Below, piece after piece: positions 54,793 to 64,000 of a DNA stretch of 64,000 bases; within the stretch, counting starts at the first letter, position 1, and each line of letters opens with the position of its first letter. The stretch comes from Silurus meridionalis (Eukaryota; Chordata; Actinopteri; Siluriformes; Siluridae). Position numbers and translations under genes: made by a program. The DNA is taken from contig NC_060892.1 in NCBI RefSeq assembly GCF_014805685.1, forward strand, positions 24,731,560 to 24,795,559, given 5' to 3'. The notes beneath the pieces were generated by a model. It made no database searches. It was given only the letters and a program-made list of their open reading frames with translations, and was not told the DNA's origin.

Positions 54793-54946
54793 GAGGTGAG
54801 AGCTCAGTCGTTAAGGGATTGGACTTTTGATCGGAAGGTCCTGGGTTTAAATCCAAGCAGAACCAAGCTGGCCCTTAACCCTCGCCTGCTCAGTTGTAAG
54901 TCACTCTGGATAAGGGCGTCTGCCAAATGCCGTAAACGAAAGATTC
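54793..54946 (+). mobile_element. Mermaid-type SINE, well preserved head and tail
   Basis: GAGGTGAGAGCTCAGTCG, GATCGGAAGGTCCTGGG, GGCCCTTAACCCTCGCC, GCTCAGTTGTAAGTCACTCT, GGATAAGGGCGTCTGCC and AAATGCCGTAAACG. The central CTGCCACT section is missing. Confidence 0.85.
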
Positions 54947-55049
54947 CTATTCCGCATTTTCACAGGTTACGCCACATGACCTTACCTGAAAACTTTTTTT
55001 ATTTGTAGTCTTCCATCATCCATTTTCAAGATTTCTTCAAATTGATCTT

Positions 55050-55122
55050 ATTTATACAACTGAGCAGCTATGGGGTTAAGGGCCTTGCTAAGAGGCCCAG
55101 GAGTGGCATTTGAATATTTCTC
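55050..55122 (-). mobile_element. SINE fragment
   Basis: The minus strand reads CACTCCTGGGCCTCTTAG, CAAGGCCCTTAACCCC and AGCTGCTCAGTTGTATAAAT. Only the body remains. Confidence 0.65.
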
Positions 55123-55399
55123 TTGTTAGAGGTTTTAATGTTGAGGTTCATTGGTGTAAATATATACAGTGTGTTTTGTAAGGCATCAATTTTGTTATAA
55201 GGCAGAGTTAAAAAAAAAAAAAACAGCATTTCAACTCTCAAACCTGACAGTGTCTGTTACTGTGGGGAAAAAATGCAGACGTCCGATTTATTTTATTTTT
55301 TTTAAGTGATGGCTTGTTTGATAAATCATCTCAGCAGGGCTTCTAAAGCAGCAGGAATCATTGGACAAAGTTCCCCGCTGAGAACACAGACAGCTCTCA
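55123..55399. other. Unassigned sequence
   Basis: An A run lies at about 55211-55223. No feature. Confidence 0.3.
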
Positions 55400-55915
55400 C
55401 ATTTACACTCTGTCCAAACCACTTCCTGTGGCTCTTCGGAGAAAAAAAAAGGTGCTCATTTCAAACAAGATTCCTTCAACGCTAAAACGCGAGAGCTGCG
55501 GAAAAGCTAGACGGAGGCCGGATCGGTTCAACGGCAGAGATGAGACGGAACGCGAGAAAGGAAGTGTTGGAGCTGTCAACGTTCTCCCAAGACGGCCTTG
55601 TCGCATCAAGGCTGAGCTAAGCGACAGCGTCAACCTCCGAGTGACGAACCGTTCCAAACGAGAACGTCTCTCGGAGGGAAGCCCTTTTATATCACACCCG
55701 GTGTCGGAGCGCAAACAAAGCACGCAGCAGTTTAAGGATGAAGCAGCTCGTAGTTGTGAAGAAGGAAAAAAACAACACACACACCCCAAAATGCACTCTT
55801 GGTACCTTGTCATGATGCTGTCTCCTTTTGTCACTACCGAGAACGAGTCCGTCTGCCAGGACCAAAGCTGCGTGGTAGCACTTTTCCTAACACAGCGCTT
55901 AATTACTGGCTAAAT
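55400..55915. other. GC-richer block with long frames on both strands
   Basis: The plus frame 55428-55913 (161 codons, PSTLKRESCGKARRRPDRFN) and minus frame 55403-55834 (143 codons, SLPLNRSGLRLAFPQLSR) overlap almost completely. The DNA is repeat-free with many CpG. The plus frame is basic and shows no domain I know. An unannotated exon, a retained ORF of an element, or a CpG-rich regulatory block all fit. Confidence 0.3.
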
Positions 55916-56313
55916 ATCAAATGATTATGGGCCAATATTTGGACGACTGGTGTGAATTAACAAGCTGAAATGTCCCCTGAAGGAAAATACAATTCAACAA
56001 AAGCCTGATGGATGACGGAGATGACAGAGCGTCTATTACCAAAACACTATCACGAATTACGGAACACTTAAAGGAAAATTTACCTCAAGTTCCTGTGGCA
56101 TAAATTGTCTGCCGACGCACTCGGCTTCCTGTAATAGTGCTGCGTGGAGAGTTTCAACCGGAGTGTGGGCTGACATGTTTTCTGTCTCGACAGACAGAAC
56201 GACGTTCCCTGGCACTATGCATCAGCAAAGATCAATAATTAAAAGATCACAGCCAATGGATTCTTGCTCTGTTTTGGTTATTTAGAGGGACGTATGATAT
56301 ACAGCAGATACAC
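55916..56313. other. Candidate conserved non-coding segment
   Basis: Balanced unique sequence (CTAAATATCAAATGATTATG, GAATTAACAAGCTGAAATGT). No frame. It abuts a hAT-like element. Confidence 0.25.
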
Positions 56314-56869
56314 TAGGGACGTGCATCTCCATAACTGAAGACCGATGCAGTTCACATAACCGATACAAAACATTGGATACATATGAAGCGGCTGCCGATG
56401 CGATCCGATTGACATGAATGACGTGTCGCGACACTACGGAGACCGAGGCGTGTCCTGAGAGTCACATAGAATGGTGGTACACAACCCCCGGGCCCTGGAC
56501 CGGCACCGGTCCGTGGGTCAATTGGTACTGGGCCGCACAGAATGAATACATGTCTTACCTCCATCCGCTACCTTGTTAAAGGGGCTGCCCCAGCCGCTAA
56601 CACAGAATACATTACTGCTAAATTTAAACGCCCAAGCGAGCAAAATCAAAGGCCACTACAAGGGCCATGTGTCAGGAGCCAGCTAGCATTTAAGTCAATT
56701 GATGATTTGATTAATCATCTGTCTGAACCAAAGGAATAATATCTGTAATATATTGATTCGCAGAACATCATATTGCATTTCAACGAATCGATTCTAAATC
56801 GCATCGCACTGCTCCGTGTGTATTTTCGCATCGCTGGCTATGCATCGAGATGCGAATCGCACATCCGTA
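56314..56869. mobile_element. hAT-like element, family B, both ends
   Basis: The left end TAGGGACGTGCATCTCCATA and right end ATCGCACATCCGTA are imperfect inverted repeats. ATCG-rich subterminal motifs (GATGCGATCCGATTG, CGATTCTAAATCGCATCGC) lie inside each end. I find no convincing 8-bp duplication. A second, different hAT piece lies inside. Confidence 0.6.
56478..56605. mobile_element. Truncated hAT element, sibling of the 15.69-kb copy
   Basis: ACACAACCCCCGGGCC, ACCGGCACCGGTCCGTGGG and CTTACCTCCATCCGCTACC match the 15.69-kb element in order. Its far end is missing. Confidence 0.75.
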
Positions 56870-57659
56870 ATTCCTATACATACAGTAGATGCGTGTTCGA
56901 TATAATTATGCTATGAAATTTGGCTTGGAAAACGTTGGCTTGATTTTCTATAGAACGAAACAGTCCTCCCATCCTGTCACATCCATCTGGCGGTTTTGGA
57001 GAACGCCAGGTTTTATTGCCGCATTGGTCCTAAAGAGGGTCGATTATACAGTATCAGTGCAACAATAACTACACATCACAGCCTATTTATTGTAAAATGA
57101 TTCTCTACAACACTTTAAGGGACCAATTTTGAGAATTTGTGTCATGTGTTTTACAAAATACGGGTTAATTTTATCACATCGCTCAAGTCGGAGTTACTTC
57201 CTAATCCTGAAAGCACATCCGAAGAGTCGTTTGGTTGACTTCCTTTTCATGTGCGTCCTGGCTTTAGATTAGAGGGAGGAAATCTGCCAGGTCGCCCGCC
57301 GCTATCTTAAACCGGCAGCTATAATTGCGTCTCCTAAACCTGTTAAGTGATTTGTTTGATTTGATGTGGTTTTATTGTTGTTTTTTTTGTTCACCTGATC
57401 CAAGATAAATGCATAAAACTAAAAAAAAAAATCCATCATGTCTAATCTTATATATTCTAATCCAAGAGACGTATGTGGATTACACAAGTTTTGAGATTAC
57501 CAGTGACGATGTGACATGAGCCGGGATCGTTTGGTTCTTTGAAGCTCATCCTCGGGTTGCTGTCAAAGCAATAGGTCTGTAATCTCAAACCTAATTTCAG
57601 GTAAACATGAATTAGATCAAAGAGTTTTAGCCAGGAAGTCTGTCGGCATTGACGGAAAG
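56870..57659. other. Unassigned; possible conserved segment at 57.17-57.36 kb
   Basis: 57170-57360 is balanced and repeat-free (GGCAGCTATAATTGCGTCTCC). An A run lies at 57421. No gene signal. Confidence 0.3.
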
Positions 57660-57905
57660 ACAGGAAGTGGAGCTGGATGTGACTGAGTTGAAGATACTGC
57701 AAGGTGTGAGTATTGCGCAGAGGAGGGACATGGGGTATATCGGTAGAACAACGCTTAAGAGGAAGGCCAAGGAGGAGGTTTATGGATGTGGTGAGGGAAG
57801 ACATGCAGGCGGTTGATTTGAAAGAGGCAGATGTAGAAGACGGGGGTATGGAGACGGATGATTCGCTGTGGCGACCCCCAATGGGGACAGCCGAAAGAAG
57901 AAGGT
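57660..57905 (+). mobile_element. 3' end of an RTE-type LINE
   Basis: AGGAAGTGGAGCTGGATGTG, a deletion, then CAGAGGAGGGACATGGGG and GGTAGAACAACGCTTAAG. The plus frame reads LRGRPRRRFMDVVREDMQAV and then DVEDG, the C-terminal end of fish RTE reverse transcriptases. In the shifted frame the last codons are IRCGDP, encoded by ATTCGCTGTGGCGACCCC. The tail GCCGAAAGAAG follows. It is the only LINE piece here carrying the tRNA-Glu SINE tail. Confidence 0.8.
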
Positions 57906-58125
57906 GCAGCTAGTATGTGGTAGCCATGTCCTTTTCTTTTTTACCAGAGCGAGGGAGCAGGAAGGATATCGTGAGGGAGATTGTTGGACCATCATAGATG
58001 TTGGATTTGACAGTATGAGAAGTAAAAAAACGAAGAATATTCTTGTATTTATTTCTATGTAACATGGGGCATTTTTCTTATCAACCTTCTTCCAGTTCTC
58101 TATTCTCATTTTTGTTCATTTTGAG
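57906..58125. other. Unassigned sequence
   Basis: No feature. Confidence 0.3.
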
Positions 58126-58184
58126 GTGTTTCCTAGCATAAGCTACATGCATGTAGGTTATGAAAATCTTATGCTAGGGAACAC
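58126..58184. repeat. Strong stem-loop with palindromic loop
   Basis: Arms GTGTTTCCTAGCATAAG (58126-58142) and CTTATGCTAGGGAACAC (58168-58184) pair over 17 bp with one mismatch. The loop begins with the perfect palindrome CTACATGCATGTAG (58143-58156). Confidence 0.85.
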
Positions 58185-58379
58185 TGATGATTGATCATTG
58201 TACCACGGACAAGCCGATCGCAGCGTTGCTCATCATGATATTTAGTTTTTATAGGTGGGAAGTTTGGTTTTGAAGGGCTCATGAATTTCCTTTGGTTTCT
58301 ATGCAACAAACAATGTAATGTAACCGACTGAAGATTGACTTTGACCATACAAATATATACATTTTTGAGGATTTGAATT

Positions 58380-58665
58380 GGAAAATTCTCACTTAGCATG
58401 AATTTACACACACACAGCATCCGGACAGTTGATTTCTCTTGGGAAACCTGACAAAAATGTTTTTCTCTAGTTTTTATTTGACTTCAAATCATCCCAGAGC
58501 AGTTCGATAGGATTTAGGTGCAGTGACTGGGCAGGCCGTCTGCTAACAGCTTCTTCTCTAATGTTTTCAATATTAGGAAGTTCTTTGATTTTAGGAATGT
58601 CCAATTTGGACTCCAAAGGACCTTCTTCCTGTTTCTTTTCTTTTCCCCTATACATTCAACATGTA
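58380..58665 (-). mobile_element. Tc1-family relic (fourth type)
   Basis: The minus strand reads QSLHLNPIELLWDDLKSN, the QSPDLNPIE block of Tc1 enzymes that holds the second catalytic aspartate, here degraded to QSLHLNPIE. The plus strand starts CACAGCATCCGGACAGTTGA, a phrase shared with the copy at 62.1 kb. Confidence 0.75.
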
Positions 58666-59415
58666 CCTCAAAAACTATAAAACACAAGATGTTTCCACAC
58701 TTTTAATAGGCTCTATATATACCGTTTTCAAGCGACAAGTGAAGGCACAATTATCTCAAACTCGCTGTTCGAAGAACATTGTTTTCCTGGTCTTTTTTTT
58801 TGTATATGAATTGCAATTACAGGCCAAATTTCTGGACATTTTCATCCGTATATTAGAAAGAGCAACACTTTAAAGCCATGGAAATCCAGCCAAAGGAATC
58901 GCTTGCCTTCATATTCTTATTATATTACATTTTATCTCCTTGCAGTAACAAGCTTCTCAGCAAAAAAAAAAAAAAAAGCCGTCTGTCTCGTACTTCTCCT
59001 CGTCACCACTCGAACTTTTTTTTTAATAGGATCACAACAATCTCGTCTGCGATTCATTATGTTGGCACGTCGGTTTTTTTTTTTGCTTCCTGTTTTTTTT
59101 TTTATTTTCCCTCATTCATTTGGACACGCTCCAGGTAAATAAACGCACACAACAAAGCAAACAAGCATTTAATTTATCCTCCTTTCCCCTAAAGACACAA
59201 ATTCTCACTCTCCATTTCCTCGCTATCAGTGCCTGTGTGTGTCTCACAAACACACACCTGAACACCTTGCGTTTGCTGTGTCTTAAAAAAAGGAGACATA
59301 TTGTTGTCATTTTTCATTTTTGTTCAGCTTTTTTGGCAAAAAAAAAAAAGGAAAAATTCTGACACCATCCCAACAACTACCCCTACCCCTTCCCTCCGCT
59401 CTTGCACGGATGCCT
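58666..59415. other. Unassigned sequence
   Basis: Homopolymer runs at 58963, 59017, 59079 and 59093. No gene signal. Confidence 0.3.
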
Positions 59416-59762
59416 TCGGGGACCGAGGCACATATGCTCCCAAATAGATTTTAATTATGATCTCACGCTTTGTCTGGGGTCTGTGATTAATAACGGAGAA
59501 ATCAGGCCCTAATTGTTTGTGCATGAGGAGAAGCATGTTGGAGACGGAGAAGGGGAAGGGAGGGGATGCTGTCCGCTGCGACTAGTAGCCCAGGGGGTCT
59601 GCTCTGCATCGTGTTCCTGTGGAAATTGGATTTGTTAGTGGCCGCGATTCACAAAGCCGCATCCCTCTGGCACCACCCAATCATGTTTTTATCAGCAGGA
59701 AATGATGTAGGTGCAGCACTTCTCAATAAAGCCTCCCTCTTTTTATTTACTCGTTTATAGAG
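59416..59762. other. Candidate conserved non-coding block
   Basis: Repeat-free and balanced, with CAAATAGATTTTAATTATGA, GGGTCTGTGATTAATAACGG and GGCCCTAATTGTTTGTGCAT. This is a dense set of homeodomain-like TAAT sites in GC-balanced DNA. No long frame. Confidence 0.3.
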
Positions 59763-60180
59763 ACGAGTGGAGCAGAGGGGCAGCGGGAAGAGGGAGGGAG
59801 GGAGGCGGTCAAGGAGATTGGTTGAGGAGATGACAAGAGAGGAATTAGAGATTAGAGAAAGAGGACAGGAGATGATTAGGAAAAGGAGAAGAAGGGGAGA
59901 ACAAAAGGTAAAAAGAAGAGACAGATGTGAAGAGAGACGATCGAGGAGAGGAGAATTAGGAGGTTAGGGGATAACATAATAGAAGCACATGGAGAGGAAG
60001 AGAAAAGAAGGAAAGAGTGAGGAGTAGAGATAAAAGGAGAAAAGAAATGGTAAAGAGATGAGGATTAAGAGAAAGAAGAGAGGAAAAGTAAGAGTTGAGA
60101 AGAGAGGACGTAGTAAGCGAAGAGGAGGAAAAAAAAAGTGAAGAATAGATAAGAATTGAGAAGAGAGAAGAATGAAAAAC
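59763..60180. repeat. Purine-rich tract
   Basis: Plus-strand A/G-rich sequence with loose GAGAGGA and GAAGAG repetition, less regular than the 30-kb tract. Confidence 0.8.
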
Positions 60181-60194
60181 TTGTGCACCCATAT

Positions 60195-60365
60195 GTGGTT
60201 CTTCCCCAAACCATTACATTTTACATTTTGTCCGTTGAGGGTCCTTTCTGGTCAGACGAAACTCTTCGTGATGCTTTGAACACCTGCATCCCAACTGTGA
60301 AGCATGGGGTGGAAGCATCATGCTGTGAGAGTGCAGGGAAAGGGACTGGTGCATTCCAGAGAACA
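60195..60365 (+). mobile_element. Tc1-family transposase fragment
   Basis: The plus strand reads GPFWSDETLRDALNTCIPTV then KHGV, resembling the Tc1 block WSDE (first catalytic aspartate) through PTVKHGG. The following DNA (GCATCATGCTGTGAGAGTGC) fits the SIML-WGCFSA part after a frameshift. CTTCCCCAAACCATTACA at its start is also typical. Confidence 0.65.
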
Positions 60366-60560
60366 GATGGTAGGAAGAGAAATAGAGAAATAGTATCTAA
60401 AAATATTGACGCAAGACATTGAGACATTAGACAGAAAAAAATCAGGGCAGGACAGTGGGACTTGGGACAGTGCAAACTTCCAAGTGGTAACTGTAAAACC
60501 TAAGCAAACTTCCAAGTGGTAACTGCACTGTAAAAAAAATGCCAACATGCTGCAGATCTT
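60366..60560. other. Unassigned; short direct repeat
   Basis: CAAACTTCCAAGTGGTAACTG occurs twice (60474 and 60504), 30 bp apart, a recent small duplication. Confidence 0.7.
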
Positions 60561-60650
60561 GAAGTGATAGTGGTTAAGATGTTAGAATTTTAATTGGAAG
60601 GACGTATGGTGAAATCCCAACCCAACAAGTTGTCCATTCTAATGCGTTCT
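60561..60650 (+). mobile_element. SINE head fragment
   Basis: GAAGTGATAGTGGTTAAGAT, TTTTAATTGGAAGGACG and GGTGAAATCCCAACCC. The rest is lost. Confidence 0.55.
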
Positions 60651-60664
60651 TTTCACAATCAGAG

Positions 60665-60935
60665 GAAAATGATGAAGAAGGAAGTTACAGCTCTACCTCT
60701 GCCATGTTAATCTGTGTTCTATGTGACTCTCGGGACACGCCTCATATTCACGAGAAACAGGAGAAATCGATCTAGATATCAAACATTGGTCAAATTATTG
60801 ATCACTTTCTAAATAATAAGTCTGCTAGTAATAAATCTACTAATAATTATATATATAATTTTTATTTATTTTTTTAATCGATGCATCACATCGTTAACTT
60901 TTATGCCGATGCACCGATGAATCTTACCATCCCAT
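60665..60935. mobile_element. hAT-like element, family B (right half)
   Basis: ACAGCTCTACCTCTGCCATG, GATCACTTTCTAAATAATAA and the end GATGAATCTTACCATCCC match the 25.1-kb copy. Confidence 0.65.
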
Positions 60936-61385
60936 TTATTCGCTTTCCTGTTAACAAAATAACACCATTAATTATTTTATTCAGGCTGTAAGAGACAGGA
61001 CATCTGGGGTTAGACGGACGTCTCAGCAGGCGGCAATCGCGAAACGACACACTTTGCATCCCACCTGTGCTGCTCTTCCCGCGTCAGTCCATCGGAAAAT
61101 GGCTGAACGAACAGCTGAACGAACGCCGGCATTAAGCAGAAACTCATGCTTGGCACGGAAAAACATAATCACACAATGTATGTACACGAGGACATTTCTG
61201 ATTGTGTCCCTGTGTAGCCTTCACCACAGCACTTTTAATTGTGTATGTATGTGTGTAGTGTATTTTTTGATCGAATATTGGCTGCATAACAACACAAACA
61301 AATATTACTATAATATATCAAATAATTTAAAAGAATATAATGAAAAATTATATAACATTATATTATATATTATATATTTTATTAA
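60936..61385. other. Unassigned sequence
   Basis: The 61054-61413 open frame (119 codons) is AT-driven in its second half and not convincing. Confidence 0.3.
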
Positions 61386-61986
61386 ACAGTCGTCCCCCCG
61401 TCTATCGCCATAGTAACGTTCCAAAACCGACCGTGAAAAATGGACGCCATCCAAAAAAACAAGCCAGAAATCATCTTCCCACACTCTTTAAACACACAAA
61501 AAACATTTTCTAGAGTATAGCGAGATGAATTTTGCATAAATTTGTAAAAAACACATTTATAGTGAGTATCGTACCGTACATGTAATGTAGCGTAGCCTAT
61601 GCATAGTTTCTCTGCTTGTTTATTCATTGAAGTGTCTGACGTGAAAATAGGGGTGGGGTTAAAGATACACATCACTCCATTTTTGATTTTCATTGGATAA
61701 ATCTTGACGTAAGTCTCCGCCCCCTTTTTTTTTTTTTTTTAAATCAGCGCATTCTACAACCAATAAATAAGCAGAAACCTACGTTTCCTTGCAATGCTAC
61801 TCGTTTCTTGTGATTTTCAGCATCCACGTGCCACAACGACGTGTTGTTTGTCTCGGGTAAATATATGATGCACTGTAAAATATATTTAGGTATACTTTTT
61901 CAATCTCCATATAAACAATTTACTACAAGTTTGGATTTTTCGCGATAAAGTGGGATTTGAACCGCGATTAATCGAGAGATGACTGT
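61386..61986. mobile_element. pogo/Tigger-type non-autonomous element
   Basis: The left end ACAGTCGTCCCCCCGTCTAT and right end TTAATCGAGAGATGACTGT are inverted. Subterminal ACGTTCCAAAACCGACCGTG and TTTTTCGCGATAAAGTGGGA are the hallmark phrases of this family. Internal DNA is non-coding. About 600 bp, with no TA duplication seen. Confidence 0.8.
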
Positions 61987-62085
61987 GTTGCATTGTATTG
62001 TATTTTATTGTATTGTATTTTATTGTATTGTATTTTAGTGTGGTGTATTGTACTGTATTGTATTGTATTATATTGCATTGCAGTG
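61987..62085. repeat. TATTG pentanucleotide repeat
   Basis: About 18 units of TATTG/TATTT with substitutions. Confidence 0.9.
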
Positions 62086-62590
62086 TATATACACACAGTT
62101 AGCATCCAGACAGTTTATTTCTTCAAACATTCAGCTGAAATACTGTAAAATACCATGAAAAACTTTCTTCCCTAGTTGGAGATTTCTTCCTGACCTCAAG
62201 ATCCAGTTCATACCAGAGCATTTCAATAGGAATTAGGTGCAGTGACTGGTCAGGCAATTTTATGATAAATAAACCCTCCAGCTCCAGTTTGTATTATAAA
62301 TAATTCTTACAGAGCTTGGACGTACACTTTAGGTCCTTGTCTTTGTTGTATGGTGAAGTTGCCATGTTGGTTTAGAGTAAGTATCTTCTCTACTCCAAAA
62401 CAACCCCAAACCATTGAGCTTCAACCTCCGTGTTTGAGTGTGGTGGAGAGGCAGTCAGCTAACATCTTCTCTGATGTTCTCCATCAAGTTCTTCTGTTAG
62501 AGACACAAAAATGTCCAATTCGGAGATCTTTCTTCCAGTCATTTAATGTCCAGTTCTTGTGTGTTTTTGCCTGTAATCTAGTTTGGTGCA
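62086..62590 (-). mobile_element. Tc1-family relic (fourth type)
   Basis: CACAGTTAGCATCCAGACAG opens it. The minus strand reads QSLHLIPIEMLWYELDLEVR, the QSPDLNPIE region, followed by KKSPTREESF. Beyond 62290, ACCCCAAACCATTGAGCTTC fits the middle of the enzyme. Many stops are present. Confidence 0.75.
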
Positions 62591-63199
62591 TGAAAAACAA
62601 AAAACAAAACAAAAAGCATGAGTATATGTTTTAACACTTTCGACAGGTAATGTAGGTAAATTGAATAATGACTTTCCCCTTTAAAGTCTTTCAATGTCTA
62701 TATCGTGTGAGGAGCATCGATGCGAGTCTCTCCAGGTTCCTGCTTTTCAAGTAAGCAAATGGTGGCGCAGGAGAGACTCAGGAGTTTTTTTGGTTTCATT
62801 CTTGCTTGTTTTCTGACCAATGATTTGTTGTTTAGACCGTTAAAAGATTTATATTCGGGGCTTTTTTTATAATCTCATGAATTTTCCAGTATTCTATAAT
62901 CATTTGTATGTTTCTAGTTTTTTTTTATTTTTTATTCACACTCCCAAACAAAGAATACAAAGGGTTTTTTGTGGAAAAATATGAATTATAGGACTCAATT
63001 AAACTAAAGATTTTTTTTTTTATCTTAAAAATATTGTGAAGGTTTCACGGTTTTGCAACGACAACATAATTGCAGTGAAAGTCGTTGCAGGTTCTGTTTG
63101 GATCGATCATAAAAGGAGAAGAAGAATGAGCGAGAGGTAAGAAGGGAGAGAAAGAAAGAGTGGTATGAGAACTGGAGTAATGGTGCGATCAGTCCTTAC
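62591..63199. other. Unassigned AT-rich sequence
   Basis: A T run lies at about 63010. No feature. Confidence 0.3.
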
Positions 63200-63660
63200 A
63201 ATTGAAAAGCTGTAAGGGCTCGTCAAGCCGTTTAGAAGCGAGAGCCGCGTTCGTCCTCGGATCTTTCCTTTTTCCGACGACTTCTTCCATAAATGCAGCG
63301 ACATTAGTCATTATCTATGCATTTTGGATGAGATCGGCCCGGTGAGAGACATGCTAGGCGGCGTGCGATAATGAAGAAGTCAGTCATTTGGCGCATGCAC
63401 GCCGGCGTTGCTTGGAGCGAGGCAGCGCCGCAGCGTCGGAGACAACAGAGGCCGAGCGAGCTCTATTCCACGGTTTAGGTCTCTCATCATCTTCACAGTA
63501 TGATCCCACTCATCCTCTCCACTCTTCACTCCTCTCCTCCATCACAGCTGGCCCTTACCGCATGCTCGCCCATTCATAGGAAGGATTAAGCACCGCAGCA
63601 TGGCTGATTCCTCCTGGCTTCTGTCCTCCTGTCTTTATCATCTACTTCTCTGGGTTTTCC
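63200..63660. other. Candidate conserved or CpG-rich block
   Basis: GC-richer with many CpG (GAAGCGAGAGCCGCGTTCGT, GGCGCATGCACGCCGGCG), flanking TTCTTCCATAAATGCAGCG and CATTAGTCATTATCTATGC. Repeat-free, with no long frame. It could be a promoter-proximal or enhancer region of a neighbouring gene. Confidence 0.3.
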
Positions 63661-63829
63661 TTCCTTCTTGTTTATGTAGTTGGTCTCATTTAGATATTTT
63701 ATAAATTGTTGAATTAGAAAAAAAAGTGTGAAGTGTGATGGAATTAAAGTCTCTTTATTTTTCTTAACAGCTTCTCACCAGGTGCATAAGTAAAGGACCA
63801 TTTACAGAAATGATGCAGAACTTAGAGAT
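63661..63829. other. Unassigned sequence
   Basis: No feature. Confidence 0.3.
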
Positions 63830-64000
63830 ATGCACTACTGCCAAAAGTATTGGGTCCCCATAGTCACAAGAATTATAATTCCCGTCATTCTTCTGGAAAG
63901 ATGTTGTGGAGATTTGTGCTGATTCAGCCACAAGGGTGTTAGTAAAATCCAATACTGATGGAGGTGAGGTGAGGAGGCCTGGAGTGCAGTCAGCATTCAC
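63830..64000 (-). mobile_element. Tc1-like copy running off the window
   Basis: It starts at the terminal repeat ACTACTGCCAAAAGTATTGG. CGTCATTCTTCTGGAAAGATG and GAGGAGGCCTGGAGTGCAGT follow. The minus strand reads MNADCTPGLLTSPPSVLDFT, the family signature. This is one of the better preserved starts. Confidence 0.85.

Noticed and set aside
63764..64000. Protein-coding exon MNADCTPGLLT...
   Set aside because: This string recurs in several Tc1-like copies in the window and lacks an intact transposase. It is a transposon relic.
1..64000. Bacterial-type operons, prophages or plasmid functions
   Set aside because: No long frames, ribosome-binding sites or tight gene spacing anywhere. Repeat families are those of fish.

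Overview
The window reads as nuclear DNA from a ray-finned fish. It is intergenic or deep-intronic sequence with no protein-coding gene I can support. The repeat complement points to a teleost, and most likely to a catfish (Siluriformes). It has many degraded copies of one Tc1-like family, tRNA-derived SINEs resembling the catfish Mermaid/Merman type, tRNA-Glu-headed SINEs, internally deleted mariner copies, hAT and pogo non-autonomous elements, and very long tetranucleotide microsatellites. The lineage call rests on recalled repeat families, not on a search.

Layout. 0-9 kb: SINEs, two mariner relics (one with both terminal repeats and TA duplications), Tc1 relics and a pogo-type MITE. 9-17 kb: a candidate conserved non-coding block at about 10 kb, a tRNA-Glu SINE with 17-bp target duplications, MITEs, Tc1 copies, and a hAT nested inside a Tc1 copy. 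17-20 kb: a higher-order ATCC minisatellite, an internally deleted Tc1 copy, a LINE reverse-transcriptase remnant, a minisatellite with an AGTACC core, and AT runs. 20-29.6 kb: unique sequence, SINEs, an L2-type tail split by a SINE, a TCTG repeat abutting a transposon, and a pogo-type copy nested in a MITE. 29.9-31.05 kb: a 1.1-kb purine-only minisatellite. 31-44 kb: a mariner relic, unique blocks, a nearly complete 830-bp hAT non-autonomous element, and the second tRNA-Glu SINE. 45.9-53 kb: a compound AAT/ACT/GCT repeat that inverts at about 46.82 kb, then three large CTTT fields, two of which start inside copies of the same Tc1-like transposon. 54-64 kb: a second pogo-type copy, nested hAT pieces, the 3' end of an RTE-type LINE whose tail matches the SINE tails, several Tc1 relics, purine-rich DNA, a pogo-type MITE and a Tc1 copy running off the end.

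How the parts relate. Almost all recognisable content is mobile DNA. The SINE and LINE tails show a parasite-host partnership, because the SINE carries the LINE's last codons and 3' end. Several microsatellites appear to have grown out of short motifs inside transposons. Long open frames over the CTTT, GA and ATCC tracts are artefacts of stop-free repeats. Blocks of non-repetitive, richer-looking sequence (about 2.2, 10.1, 21.1, 32.4, 40.1, 55.6, 59.6 and 63.4 kb) are the best places to test for conserved enhancers or unannotated exons. I found no new multi-gene system.
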